Under the pieces are notes generated by a model. It did no database searches. It was not told where the DNA came from and saw only the letters and a program-made list of their open reading frames with translations. The translations under genes and the position numbers were made by a program. A DNA stretch of 64,000 nt, taken from positions 3,720,001-3,784,000 of the forward strand of contig NZ_CP077769.1 in assembly GCF_020386615.1 (NCBI RefSeq). The letters are read 5' to 3'. Of the stretch, positions 23,065 to 31,537 are shown piece by piece (the first letter of the stretch is position 1; each line of letters opens with the position of its first letter). Origin of the DNA: Chitinophaga pendula. Its GTDB lineage: Bacteria > Bacteroidota > Bacteroidia > Chitinophagales > Chitinophagaceae.

Positions 23065-25962
23065 ATGAGAACACTTCTATGTTTCTGTCTGTTGTTGATG
23101 GCGGGCTTGCCGCTTTCTGCGCAGACGCCCCCCTCCTATTGGACGCCTGTCAGTGAAGGGCAGTTAAGACAGGATATTTTCCGTAAGCAGTACAAGCCCA
23201 GTTCGTACAAGATGTACAAGCTGGAGTATGGTGCATTCCGGCAGGCGCTTACCGGCGCTACTGCGCGTAAGGGCGCTACGCCGGCGGTATTTACATTTCC
23301 CAATGCGGAAGGTCAGCCGGAGCGATTTGCAGTAACGGAGGCCAGCGTGATGGAGCCAGCATTAGCTGCGCGTTATCCCGGGTTACGGTCTTATTCGGGG
23401 AAAGGGATAGATGACCCTACGTCGACTATCCGTTTTGATGTTTCTCCTGCCGGGTTCAATGCCATTATTTTATCCGGTGGGCAGCAAACCCTTTACATTA
23501 ATGAGGTGGATGCTACGAACCAGTATTACATTATTTTCTCCCGCCAGGATGCCAGGCCGGTGGATGCTTTCCGTTGTCTTACGAAAGATTCGTCTGTTGC
23601 GGTGCCTATCGGCGATAACCGGCGTGGGGCGCTGCCTAACAGTAATGACGGGCAGTTGCGGACGTTCCGGCTGGCGTTGGCTGCTACCGGGGAGTATGGT
23701 CTTTTTTTCCTGGACGGTACGGAGACTACTGACCAGGAGCGCAAGCTGAAGGTGATGACGGCACTACATACGATGGTGACCCGTATGAATGGTATCTATG
23801 AACGTGATTTTGGTGTGCGTATGCTGATGGTGGCCAACAGCGACAAGATTGCTTTTTTTGATCCGGCAAAAGATCCCTGGACTGGTGATTTGTATTACCG
23901 TACGCAGTATGTATGCGATTCGCTGATCGGTAATGACAACTACGATGTAGGGCATGTGGTAAGTCAGGGAGGTAGTGGAGGTGTTGCCGGAGGTATTGGG
24001 GCGGTATGTCTGCGCGGGGTGAAAGGTACCGGTTATACTTCTACTGCTGCGCCGGTAGGTGATCCATTTACTATTGATTATGTGGCGCATGAGTTGGGCC
24101 ATATGTTTGGCGCCAATCATACTTTCTCCATGCGGACGGAAGGAACCGGTGCCAATATGGAACCTGGCAGCGGCAGTACTATCATGGGCTATGCCGGTAT
24201 CACCGGGCTTACGGATGTACAGCCTAACTCTGACGATTATTTTCATACCTACAGTATACGGCAGGTAACGGACTACATCAACTTTGGTGCAGCCGGCGCC
24301 AATTGTGCGGTGGTGGTACCTACGGGCAACAATGTCCCTATTGTCAATGCCGGCCGTGATTATGTCATTCCCCGTTCGACTCCATTTATGTTGACGGGGC
24401 TGGCACAAGACCTGGATGCCGGGGACGTACTGACCTATTGTTGGGAGCAAGTGGATGACAGAGGGGCCAGTGGTTCTGGCTTCAGTTCGATACCGGATGC
24501 TAATTCGAATCGCGGGCCATTGTTCCGCTCATTCAAGCCTGTGTTGAACCCGTCCCGGATGTTCCCCCGCCTGCCGGATATTTTGTCCGGGTTAAACGGC
24601 TCTAAGTGGGAGGTATTACCAGCGGTAGCGCGTACATTGACTTTCCGGTTGACGGTGAAGGATAACCGCACCGGTGGCGGTGCTAATGCCAGTGCGGATG
24701 CGCGGGTAACGATCGCTGACGGAGCAGGTCCTTTCAAAGTGACTTATCCTGATACGTCTTTAGTCTGGGGTGCTGGTACTAAAAAAACGGTGACCTGGAA
24801 TGTGGCGCGTAGTAACCTGGCGCCGGTAAACTGTCGTAATGTACGCATCCTGTTGTCTACAGACGGCGGCTATTCTTTCCGGGATACACTGTCGGTGATC
24901 ACTCCTAACGACGGCAGCGAGGTGATTACGGTACCGAATATCACTACAACCCGGGCACGTATCAAGGTAGAAGCGATCGGTAATATTTTCTTTGATATTT
25001 CCAACCGTAATATCAAGATCAGTCCGTTGCCCAGCGGGTTGAATACGATCAATATCACTGCCAGCAGTGCCACTCTGCTATGGCATACGCTCGCTGGTGC
25101 TTACAGCTATGAGGCACAATATCGTTTGTTGCGTGATACGCTGTGGACGATTGCTGCAGACGGCACCTGGGATACGACGGCGCAGTTGAGCAACCTGCGA
25201 TCCGACACTACTTACGAGTGGCGGGTACGCAGCTGGTTGCCCTGGGATTCCAGCGATTATGCCTATACTACTTTCCGTACGGAGAAGGTGAAGGTCTGCA
25301 AGAGCATTTACGATACTGACCAGAATGACAGCTGGCGGAGGGCGGTGGATATTCCGTTGAATACGCTGATCCGTGGTGCTATCGACCCGGCAGACGATGT
25401 GGATTACTACCGGTTCCAGTTGCAAGCCGGCGAGGTAGTGGTAGTGAAGCTGGATAATTTGCCGGCGGACTATAACCTCAGTTTGCGTGATAAGGACGGT
25501 AAGCTGATCAAACAGTCTTATCGGAGCGGGCTTGTAGCGGAAGAGATCAGTTATACGGTGCCTACAACCGGTTTGTATCATGTGGCGATTGCGCCCGCTG
25601 ACCGGGTGAATGGTGCTGGTCCTGGTGTATGTTATCATCTGACGGTAACGACTGCTACTACGCTCAGGAATGGTGCAGTAACGGTAGCTACTCCAAACAT
25701 AGGGAATGCAACAGCTGCAGCAAGCCGTTATACTGTTTATCCTAATCCTGCCCGCCACGAGATCCGTCTGCAAGGCGTTGCCGGCAAAACAGCGCTGGTA
25801 GGTATACAGGTATTCAATGTACAAGGCAAGCTGGTAAAACAGTCATCTGCAGTGTCTCCTCAACAGCCGATAGATATTAGTGCGTTACCATCCGGTACTT
25901 ACATTTTACAGGTACAGGAACGTGGCCAGGTATCTCAAAGCATCAAGTTTATCAAAGAGTAG
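23065..25962 (+). CDS. Secreted reprolysin-like (M12B-type) zinc metalloprotease with T9SS sorting domain
   Basis: The 965 aa protein has a signal peptide (to about residue 19, LPLSAQ), a propeptide-like N-terminal region, and a metzincin domain. The zinc site is HELGHMFGANH (342-352), and TIMGYAG supplies the Met-turn. A fibronectin type III domain follows (NTINITASSATLLWH... TYEWRVRSW), then a pre-peptidase C-terminal beta-sandwich (VDYYRFQLQAGE... GLYHVAIAPAD). A type A T9SS C-terminal domain ends it (VYPNPARHEI... LPSGTYILQV). The protein is exported by Sec, then by the type IX system, and probably cell-surface attached or released. Substrate is unknown. It is a single gene closed by a 17 bp-stem terminator. 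Confidence 0.9.
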   Translation: MRTLLCFCLLLMAGLPLSAQTPPSYWTPVSEGQLRQDIFRKQYKPSSYKMYKLEYGAFRQALTGATARKGATPAVFTFPNAEGQPERFAVTEASVMEPALAARYPGLRSYSGKGIDDPTSTIRFDVSPAGFNAIILSGGQQTLYINEVDATNQYYIIFSRQDARPVDAFRCLTKDSSVAVPIGDNRRGALPNSNDGQLRTFRLALAATGEYGLFFLDGTETTDQERKLKVMTALHTMVTRMNGIYERDFGVRMLMVANSDKIAFFDPAKDPWTGDLYYRTQYVCDSLIGNDNYDVGHVVSQGGSGGVAGGIGAVCLRGVKGTGYTSTAAPVGDPFTIDYVAHELGHMFGANHTFSMRTEGTGANMEPGSGSTIMGYAGITGLTDVQPNSDDYFHTYSIRQVTDYINFGAAGANCAVVVPTGNNVPIVNAGRDYVIPRSTPFMLTGLAQDLDAGDVLTYCWEQVDDRGASGSGFSSIPDANSNRGPLFRSFKPVLNPSRMFPRLPDILSGLNGSKWEVLPAVARTLTFRLTVKDNRTGGGANASADARVTIADGAGPFKVTYPDTSLVWGAGTKKTVTWNVARSNLAPVNCRNVRILLSTDGGYSFRDTLSVITPNDGSEVITVPNITTTRARIKVEAIGNIFFDISNRNIKISPLPSGLNTINITASSATLLWHTLAGAYSYEAQYRLLRDTLWTIAADGTWDTTAQLSNLRSDTTYEWRVRSWLPWDSSDYAYTTFRTEKVKVCKSIYDTDQNDSWRRAVDIPLNTLIRGAIDPADDVDYYRFQLQAGEVVVVKLDNLPADYNLSLRDKDGKLIKQSYRSGLVAEEISYTVPTTGLYHVAIAPADRVNGAGPGVCYHLTVTTATTLRNGAVTVATPNIGNATAAASRYTVYPNPARHEIRLQGVAGKTALVGIQVFNVQGKLVKQSSAVSPQQPIDISALPSGTYILQVQERGQVSQSIKFIKE

Positions 25963-25980
25963 TTGGTCAGCCACTACTAC

Positions 25981-26020
25981 AAACAAAGGCCGGATGTGAT
26001 ACATCCGGCCTTTGTTTTTT
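25981..26020 (+). terminator. Strong intrinsic terminator after the T9SS protease
   Basis: AAACAAAGGCCGGATGT and ACATCCGGCCTTTGTTT form a perfect 17 bp stem with a 3 nt loop and a following T-run. Confidence 0.92.
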
Positions 26021-26041
26021 TGCGGTTTGCTATGTGGACGG

Positions 26042-26254
26042 TTACTGTTTTAAGAGTTTGATCTCAATGATACCATTGGCAATGCTTTGTGCATCCAATA
26101 CATATCCACCTGCCCAAAATGCGCCCGGTCCGGTAACGTAGCTTGACCTCAGTATGTTGCCAACGCTTACACGGATTACGACTTCTGCGTTCTGATCGGC
26201 TTGTACGAATGCTCCTGTAGTTTGGTTAGAGATAACTGCATTACTGGCGGCCTT
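26042..26254 (-). pseudogene. Orphan C-terminal coding fragment downstream of the PI-PLC gene
   Basis: On the minus strand a 70-codon frame without any ATG, GTG or TTG near its 5' end runs to TAA at 26042-26044. It starts right after an in-frame TAG. The translation has well-formed composition, with segments such as GAFVQADQNAEVVIRVSVGN, GPGAFWAGGYVLDA and a C-terminal GIIEIKLLKQ, suggesting the end of a beta-rich protein. It is in a different frame from the upstream PI-PLC gene, whose stop is 23 nt away. It is probably a gene remnant or a C-terminus cut off by a frameshift. I do not recognise the family. Confidence 0.4.
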
Positions 26255-26277
26255 CTAAACAAACAATCTTTGTATTA

Positions 26278-27249
26278 TCAGAAGTTAGTGGAGATGATCT
26301 TACCTGCTCTGTCGCCGGTGGCGAAGTCCATAATAACGATACCGAACCGACCTTTTGTACCCGCTGTGAAATAGTTGTTAAGACGACCATTCATGTCATC
26401 GGATACTTTGGTAATGTTGGGGATACCGAATATCATTGGTGCATATCCGCTGGTGAAGTTGAGGTACATTACTGTGTCGCTGCCGGATTTAGCTTCAGAG
26501 AGCAGGCCGGTGATGGCATTCCATTTATTGTCGTTATTCTTTACTTCGTACTGGTCCTGTACACGTAGGCTGGCGTTTCCGTTGTTGATGGAGAAAGTAG
26601 CTTTGTCGGCCCAGTTGGTGACGTCGATGCCTTTTACGTTGCTGGCGCCGAATCTTCTTACGAGTACGATCTTACCTCTGGCGGTGCCCAGTGTAGGGAT
26701 GGTTTCTCCGAGGTACCATTTGGACGGGTTCTTTTGTACGTAGGTGTTGAATGTTTCTTCGAAGGAGCGGTTGTTGTTGGAAGGCGTATGTTCTTCTTTT
26801 ATGCTCATTACGACACATTCTTTGGGGTTAGCGTTCAGGAAGCTGATGGTGGCGTTGAGCACATCATCGAAGTTAAGTTGCTGGTAGATAGCGCCATGGT
26901 GGATAGCGAAGGCATTATCGATGTGGCGGCATCTTACATCCAGGAAACGTACGCCAGCATCCAGTTGTTCGCGGATGCTCAATGTCTGTGTTTTGGCGGT
27001 GCCGCCTAGTGGTTCGTGTCTGGCGCCGGAATCGTGCGTACCAGGTATGGACAATTTAGCCAGGTTGTTGTTGTCGGGTAAGCTGGTCATCCAGTTATTG
27101 AGGGACCATACCTGTTCTGTGGTTACGGCTTGTTTTTTTTCTTTTGTCAGTGCGCCGGGCGTGAGGTCCTGTACGTCTTTCTGGCAAGCGTTCATGGCAC
27201 CTAGGGTAACAAATGCCATTGTGGCGATCAGCATACGTTGTGTTTTCAT
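26278..27249 (-). CDS. Phosphatidylinositol-specific phospholipase C-like lipoprotein
   Basis: The start at ATG 27249 gives 323 aa and a lipoprotein signal peptide (MKTQRMLIATMAF... NAC, Cys22). An upstream start at 27291 would bury it. The PI-PLC X domain is clear: SIPGTHDSG with His72, RFLDVRCR (101-108), and IHHGAIYQQL with the second catalytic His at 117 or 118. MSIKEEH and LVRRFGA follow. This is the metal-independent bacterial PLC fold (IMPase-type phosphodiesterase), which cleaves phosphatidylinositol or GPI-type headgroups. The natural substrate in a soil bacterium is uncertain. The protein is anchored in the envelope. A coding fragment of unknown origin lies just downstream. Confidence 0.87.
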   Translation of the reverse strand: MKTQRMLIATMAFVTLGAMNACQKDVQDLTPGALTKEKKQAVTTEQVWSLNNWMTSLPDNNNLAKLSIPGTHDSGARHEPLGGTAKTQTLSIREQLDAGVRFLDVRCRHIDNAFAIHHGAIYQQLNFDDVLNATISFLNANPKECVVMSIKEEHTPSNNNRSFEETFNTYVQKNPSKWYLGETIPTLGTARGKIVLVRRFGASNVKGIDVTNWADKATFSINNGNASLRVQDQYEVKNNDNKWNAITGLLSEAKSGSDTVMYLNFTSGYAPMIFGIPNITKVSDDMNGRLNNYFTAGTKGRFGIVIMDFATGDRAGKIISTNF

Positions 27250-27448
27250 GGTAGTAGACTTTTTGAAGGTTAATGATGATGTCACTGTCAAGACACGATA
27301 GCGAAGTGTAATAACCAGTGGCTTTAAAGTGTTAACAATTACATCATATAGACGCGAAAGGGATCGTTTTTATGCAGTAACTTGCTTCATTACTGCCAGT
27401 GTCGGATCATGGCATAATAATGGCGGCAATGTCTTAAAACTATATACG

Positions 27449-28228
27449 ATGCCAGAATTACCAGACCTTCAGGTGTTTAGTCATAACCTGCAAAAGCTAG
27501 TTAAGGGGAAAAAGATAAGTGGGGTACAAGTAGTGAAGGCTAAAAAGCTTAATGTCAGTGCCAAACAGTTAGAGCAGGCGTTGGCAGGGCAGGCTGTACA
27601 ATCTGTATACCGGGAAGGTAAGGAGTTATATTTTGCTATCGGTAAGCAACATGTGCTTGCGATGCACCTGATGCTTCACGGCAAGCTCTTGTATGGGGCT
27701 GCTGGCGGGGGGCATAAGCATACGGTGCTGGAGCTGGTATTTGTGGATGATACGGCATTGACCCTTACGGATTATAGTAGTATGGCGAAGCCTACGCTTG
27801 ATCCGGAGGAACCTGATGCTCCCGATGCCTTGTCGGAGGCGGGAGGCGTCAAATACCTGAAGGCACAGCTACCGCAGAAGCGTATCCATATTAAGAACTT
27901 TCTGCTGGATCAGCAGCTGATCCGGGGCATAGGCAATGCCTATGCGGATGAGATATTATGGGATGCGCGTATCTCTCCTTTTTCTATTTGTAATAAGTTA
28001 CCCGCGGATAAAATATCGCAATTGGCGAAGTCAATTAAAAAGGTGTTGGCGGCGGCGGAGAAAAAGATACTGGCATCGCATCCGGATATTATTAGCGGGG
28101 AGGTCAGGGATTTTATGGCGGTGCATCATTCCAAAAAAGCGCAAAGTCCGACAGGGGCGGACATTCATCATAAGGTGGTTAATTCCCGTAAAACATATTA
28201 TACGGATGAGCAAGTTCTTTTTGAGTAG
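27449..28228 (+). CDS. Fpg/Nei family DNA glycosylase lacking the zinc-finger cysteines
   Basis: The protein must begin at ATG 27449, because P2 and E3 of MPELPDL are the catalytic nucleophile and acid; a longer frame from 27329 is rejected. The 259 aa protein shows the N-terminal beta-sandwich, LMLHGKL, and the helix-two-turn-helix with RGIGNAYADEILWDARISPF. The C-terminal hairpin reads NSRKTYYTDEQVLFE, where canonical enzymes have a Cys-x2-Cys pair after TYY. No other cysteine pair precedes it, so this looks like a zincless-finger type, as in some NEIL1-like and plant proteins. It is a base-excision repair enzyme for oxidised bases, with unknown lesion preference. Confidence 0.88.
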   Translation: MPELPDLQVFSHNLQKLVKGKKISGVQVVKAKKLNVSAKQLEQALAGQAVQSVYREGKELYFAIGKQHVLAMHLMLHGKLLYGAAGGGHKHTVLELVFVDDTALTLTDYSSMAKPTLDPEEPDAPDALSEAGGVKYLKAQLPQKRIHIKNFLLDQQLIRGIGNAYADEILWDARISPFSICNKLPADKISQLAKSIKKVLAAAEKKILASHPDIISGEVRDFMAVHHSKKAQSPTGADIHHKVVNSRKTYYTDEQVLFE

Positions 28229-28407
28229 TGATATTTTAGCTATTATTTAGCTATTGCCGAATGCAAAAAGTTTCGTAATTTTTTTGTTGAAAAGCCCATT
28301 CCACGTAGGCACAGATCGCAGCGACAGAAATCCATAGTGTTTCCATTGATTTAAGTTACCAGTAAAAGACCGGTATTAGTCTTCTCCTAATGTAAACCCA
28401 CTTTCCA

Positions 28408-29157
28408 ATGAGAACAACAAAAGCTCATCTACTCATTGCAAGCAGCACTTTGCTTCTGACAATTAATGCATGTACCAAATCTTCCCTGGTGTCTCCAGAC
28501 ATTGCAACCAACCAAACGCCCCAAGTAGCTACGGAACGCGCAGCAACCCCGGTAGGAACGGTAGTATATACCAGTAATGGTTATACGCTTACGTTCACCA
28601 ATAAGGATGCTGGATTTGACGATGCTATCCGCCAGCGGTTTGTAGACATCTTTTTCCAGGTGTATCCACAGCTGTTGAGCCGTTTTAACACGGGCGCCAG
28701 CAAGTCAGTTACTTTTATTGTTGATCCTGCTTATACAGGTGTTGCCGCTACTTCGGGCGGCAGGATCACTTACAATCCTGGTTGGTTCCGCAGCAATCCT
28801 CAGGATGTAGATGTAGTCACGCATGAGATCATGCACGTAGTACAGGCTTATCCTGGCGGTGCGCCCGGGTGGCTGACAGAAGGGATTGCCGATTTTGTCC
28901 GCTATAAATATGGTGTAAACAATGCGGCAGCCGGATGGTCTTTACCCGCTTATTCTTCTTCCCAACACTACACGAACAGTTACCGTATCACAGCCAGGTT
29001 CCTGGCTTGGCTGGAATTACGTGTCAGCAATACGATCGTGAACCAGCTTAACACGGCTTTGCGTAACCAGACCTACACTGCCAATACCTGGAATCAGCTT
29101 ACGGGTAAGTCAGTAGATCAGTTATGGGCTGACTATGGTCGTAATCCAGCTTTATAA
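28408..29157 (+). CDS. Basic secretory protein family zinc peptidase-like lipoprotein (copy 1)
   Basis: The 249 aa product has a lipoprotein signal peptide ending in LTINACTKS and a short TERA-containing linker. A domain of the basic secretory protein (BSP) type follows, with FTNKDAGFDDAIRQRFVDIFFQVYPQL and the zinc motif HEIMH (139-143). Next come VVQAYPGGAPGWLTEGIADFVRY and a YRITARFLAWLE block, both characteristic of the family. Plant BSP proteins are defence-related and bacterial ones are presumed peptidases; activity here is unproven. It is anchored in the envelope. It lies upstream of a second HExxH lipoprotein with similar pre-domain linker sequence. Confidence 0.82.
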   Translation: MRTTKAHLLIASSTLLLTINACTKSSLVSPDIATNQTPQVATERAATPVGTVVYTSNGYTLTFTNKDAGFDDAIRQRFVDIFFQVYPQLLSRFNTGASKSVTFIVDPAYTGVAATSGGRITYNPGWFRSNPQDVDVVTHEIMHVVQAYPGGAPGWLTEGIADFVRYKYGVNNAAAGWSLPAYSSSQHYTNSYRITARFLAWLELRVSNTIVNQLNTALRNQTYTANTWNQLTGKSVDQLWADYGRNPAL

Positions 29158-29321
29158 TCCCTGATACGGACGGCATAACCATCACATACATACGCTCACC
29201 AGGAGGAGATTAATTACCGGTCTGTCTGCAGATGGTTATTGCCTTGTCTATTATTCTCCACGTGAACTCGGGTCCCGGCGCAATACCGTGTGACCATTAC
29301 TCATCTTTTCAATCAATTGCT

Positions 29322-30266
29322 ATGAAAATGACTATGTTACATCAATATGTGCTACCTTACCTGGTGGTACCGATGCTACTACTTGGCGCCTGTAAGAAAG
29401 ACAGTGCACCTCTAACATCTACCGGCGCCACGCAGGAGCAGGTGCAGACGGAGCGTGCGACACCTCCTGCTACCTGGCAGGAACACTGGTTTGAGCATAA
29501 CCAGGTGGTAAGCCGGGTATTTTACGATAATGATGTTGCGATATATTTTGATAATGACGTAAGCCGGAGTATTACCTGGCCGAATTCATTTGTCGGTGAT
29601 GTATGGCGTTATACCAAAAGGGTGTATGGCAGTTTTGGTAGTGACCCTACGCTATTTGCGATCTTTCATACCGGTAAATATTCCGGCGGTCATCCTTCTA
29701 CTTATTTTGACGGTAGTCATGATTTCCGGAATGTGATAGACCTGGGTTCCAATGCCAGCAATGCATGGACATCTGGTAGTGGTAATGATCTTGATATTAC
29801 GACACATGAGGTAGCACATATTGTGGAGGGAGCGTCCAAGGGCATCAAAAACTCGCCGGCTTTTGGTATCTGGGGAGACAGCAAGTGGGCGGAGATATTC
29901 ATTTATGATGTATATCTGGGGCTGAACCGTAGTGCAGACGCCACCCGCTGGTATAATATTGTGAACAATGCCACTGATAATTTTCCTCGTGCCGGTACGC
30001 GTTGGTTCCGTGACTGGTTTTACCCTATTTATCAGATAAGGGGTACTACCGGCCTTAATAACTATTTCCAGTTACTGGCTACTCATTTCCCTAAAAGCGG
30101 AAATGCTTATTCACGGAACCTTAATATGGGAGAGTTCATTCATTTCTGGAGCGGTGCTGTTGGGCGTAACCTGAAGGCACAGGCTACGACAGCTTTTGGC
30201 TGGAACAGCACGTATGAAATACAGTTCAACAACGCCCGGCGGGACTTCCCCGGCATCACTTACTAA
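29322..30266 (+). CDS. HExxH metallopeptidase-like lipoprotein (copy 2)
   Basis: From ATG 29322 the protein is 314 aa with a lipoprotein signal peptide (lipobox LLGAC followed by KKD). A frame from 29232 adds 30 residues without signal character. A linker with QVQTERATPP resembles the linker of the upstream lipoprotein. The catalytic candidate is HEVAH (162-166), followed by WAEIFIYDVYLGL, where the glutamate could be the third zinc ligand, and WFRDWFYPIYQ. The overall pattern is related to but distinct from the BSP family. Function is unknown beyond probable metallopeptidase activity. A terminator follows. Confidence 0.78.
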   Translation: MKMTMLHQYVLPYLVVPMLLLGACKKDSAPLTSTGATQEQVQTERATPPATWQEHWFEHNQVVSRVFYDNDVAIYFDNDVSRSITWPNSFVGDVWRYTKRVYGSFGSDPTLFAIFHTGKYSGGHPSTYFDGSHDFRNVIDLGSNASNAWTSGSGNDLDITTHEVAHIVEGASKGIKNSPAFGIWGDSKWAEIFIYDVYLGLNRSADATRWYNIVNNATDNFPRAGTRWFRDWFYPIYQIRGTTGLNNYFQLLATHFPKSGNAYSRNLNMGEFIHFWSGAVGRNLKAQATTAFGWNSTYEIQFNNARRDFPGITY

Positions 30267-30284
30267 TCATTACCTCAACCAACC

Positions 30285-30314
30285 GAGGGTGCTTCCTACC
30301 AGGAGGCACCCTTT
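30285..30314 (+). terminator. Intrinsic terminator after the second HExxH lipoprotein
   Basis: GAGGGTGCTTCCT pairs with AGGAGGCACCCTTT around a 3 nt loop, with one wobble or mismatch, and is followed by T and A residues. Confidence 0.7.
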
Positions 30315-30360
30315 TAATTAGTCCTGGTATACCTATCTTTGCAGTAGTCACTCATTGCAT

Positions 30361-31212
30361 ATGGCACAGACAGGTATCCATTTTCAGCCCCCCGCCGCTT
30401 TGTCGGAAGTGATTAAACACTTCTACTATATCCGTACACCGGCGGATTTTGAGCGCACCGTACAGCACCTGGCTCCTAATTTTGAGGTGATGATCGTGTT
30501 TAATTTCGGGGTTCCGTTAAGGCTTTCTTTTGCACAGGCCCCTGTGGGGCAGTTCACATTGGAGCAGACCGGGCTATTGGGACCATTAAGGAAGATGCTG
30601 AACTACGAAGTGTTGCCGGATACAGATCTGTTGATTGCGGTGTTTCATCTGAATGGTTTTTACCGTTTATTTCAACAGCCGGTTGATCACCTGGACGATT
30701 CCGTGCTGAATGATCCGGATATATTATTGCCCGAAGCCTGTTGTCATCAGTTGTGGCAGGTTATGCGTAAAAGCAGTTCTCCTGAGGAGCGCGTACAGAT
30801 GGCACATGATTATATAGGTTCTTTTGTGCAGGGTCCTGATACCAATAATCTGTCCCTGCAGGATGTTGTTCATTATTTCCAGGATAGTACTGTGGCTCCG
30901 GTGAAGGCGTTGGCAGCGGACGCTGGCACCAGTGAGCGAACGATTCAGTTGCGATTTAAAAAGTACGTAGGTTATTCTCCGAAGGAGTTATTGCGTTTTC
31001 TGCGTTTCAAGGAAGTGATCCAACACTTGTTACAGTTGTCACCTGCGCAGGACGTAGACTGGTTTGAATACATCCATGAATTCGGATATCATGATCAAAG
31101 TCATTTAATTAAGGACTTCAAACAGTACCTGGGTACTACGCCACAGCAATTCATCAAAAAATTGCGGGAGCAGGGTTTTTGTGTGACGCGACCAGGCTCG
31201 CATTATTCCTGA
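30361..31212 (+). CDS. AraC family transcriptional regulator
   Basis: The 283 aa protein starts at ATG 30361; a TTG two codons upstream is possible but unlikely. The N-terminal half (FQPPAALSEVIKHFYYIRT... APNFEVMIVFNF) is the cupin-like region of Bacteroidota AraC proteins. The C-terminal about 100 residues carry the double helix-turn-helix with VKALAADAGTSERTIQLRFKKYVGYSPKELLRFLRF and YHDQSHLIKDFKQYLGTTPQQF. It probably responds to a small molecule and regulates a nearby gene, but no target is evident: the next gene on the same strand is a broken small ORF. Confidence 0.88.
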   Translation: MAQTGIHFQPPAALSEVIKHFYYIRTPADFERTVQHLAPNFEVMIVFNFGVPLRLSFAQAPVGQFTLEQTGLLGPLRKMLNYEVLPDTDLLIAVFHLNGFYRLFQQPVDHLDDSVLNDPDILLPEACCHQLWQVMRKSSSPEERVQMAHDYIGSFVQGPDTNNLSLQDVVHYFQDSTVAPVKALAADAGTSERTIQLRFKKYVGYSPKELLRFLRFKEVIQHLLQLSPAQDVDWFEYIHEFGYHDQSHLIKDFKQYLGTTPQQFIKKLREQGFCVTRPGSHYS

Positions 31213-31227
31213 TTTACTATTCAAGAT

Positions 31228-31524
31228 ATGGAGAGAACGCTGTATAAAACAGCGGACGGTTCACCTATCATCCTGTTGCCCGCGCAGCAGGTGACTTATC
31301 ATAGCGGATAAGATCCTCCTTTCTATAAAGTATAGAGGGGGTTTGATGATGCAGAACTTCAAACTATCTACCACATCGATTTTCAGAATGGGTTTGTAAA
31401 ATATGTTCTATTCAAACGGGAAAGAACTTATTCACTCAGCCGGGTTAATCAGGGTAGTGAATATTTTTCTGGGGAGGTTATTGAGGCGAAGCTCTCACCG
31501 CACAGCCCCTATCCTCTCTTGTAA
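31228..31524 (+). pseudogene. Small gene with two in-frame stop codons, unknown family
   Basis: An ATG at 31228, 15 nt after the AraC stop, opens a 98-codon frame that stays in phase to TAA at 31522-31524. It is interrupted by TAA (31309-31311) and TAG (31333-31335). The part after the second stop reads like a real protein: RGFDDAELQTIYHIDF, then NGFVKYVLFKRER and SGEVIEAKLSPHS. The part before it (MERTLYKTADGSPIILLPA) also looks coding. There are no frameshifts, so inactivation looks recent. I do not recognise the family with certainty. Confidence 0.55.
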
Positions 31525-31537
31525 ATTAAGTGTTATA

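Noticed and set aside
31309..31335. Stop codon readthrough or selenocysteine in the small broken gene
   Set aside because: The internal stops are TAA and TAG, not TGA, and no stem-loop typical of recoding was seen. A pseudogene is simpler.
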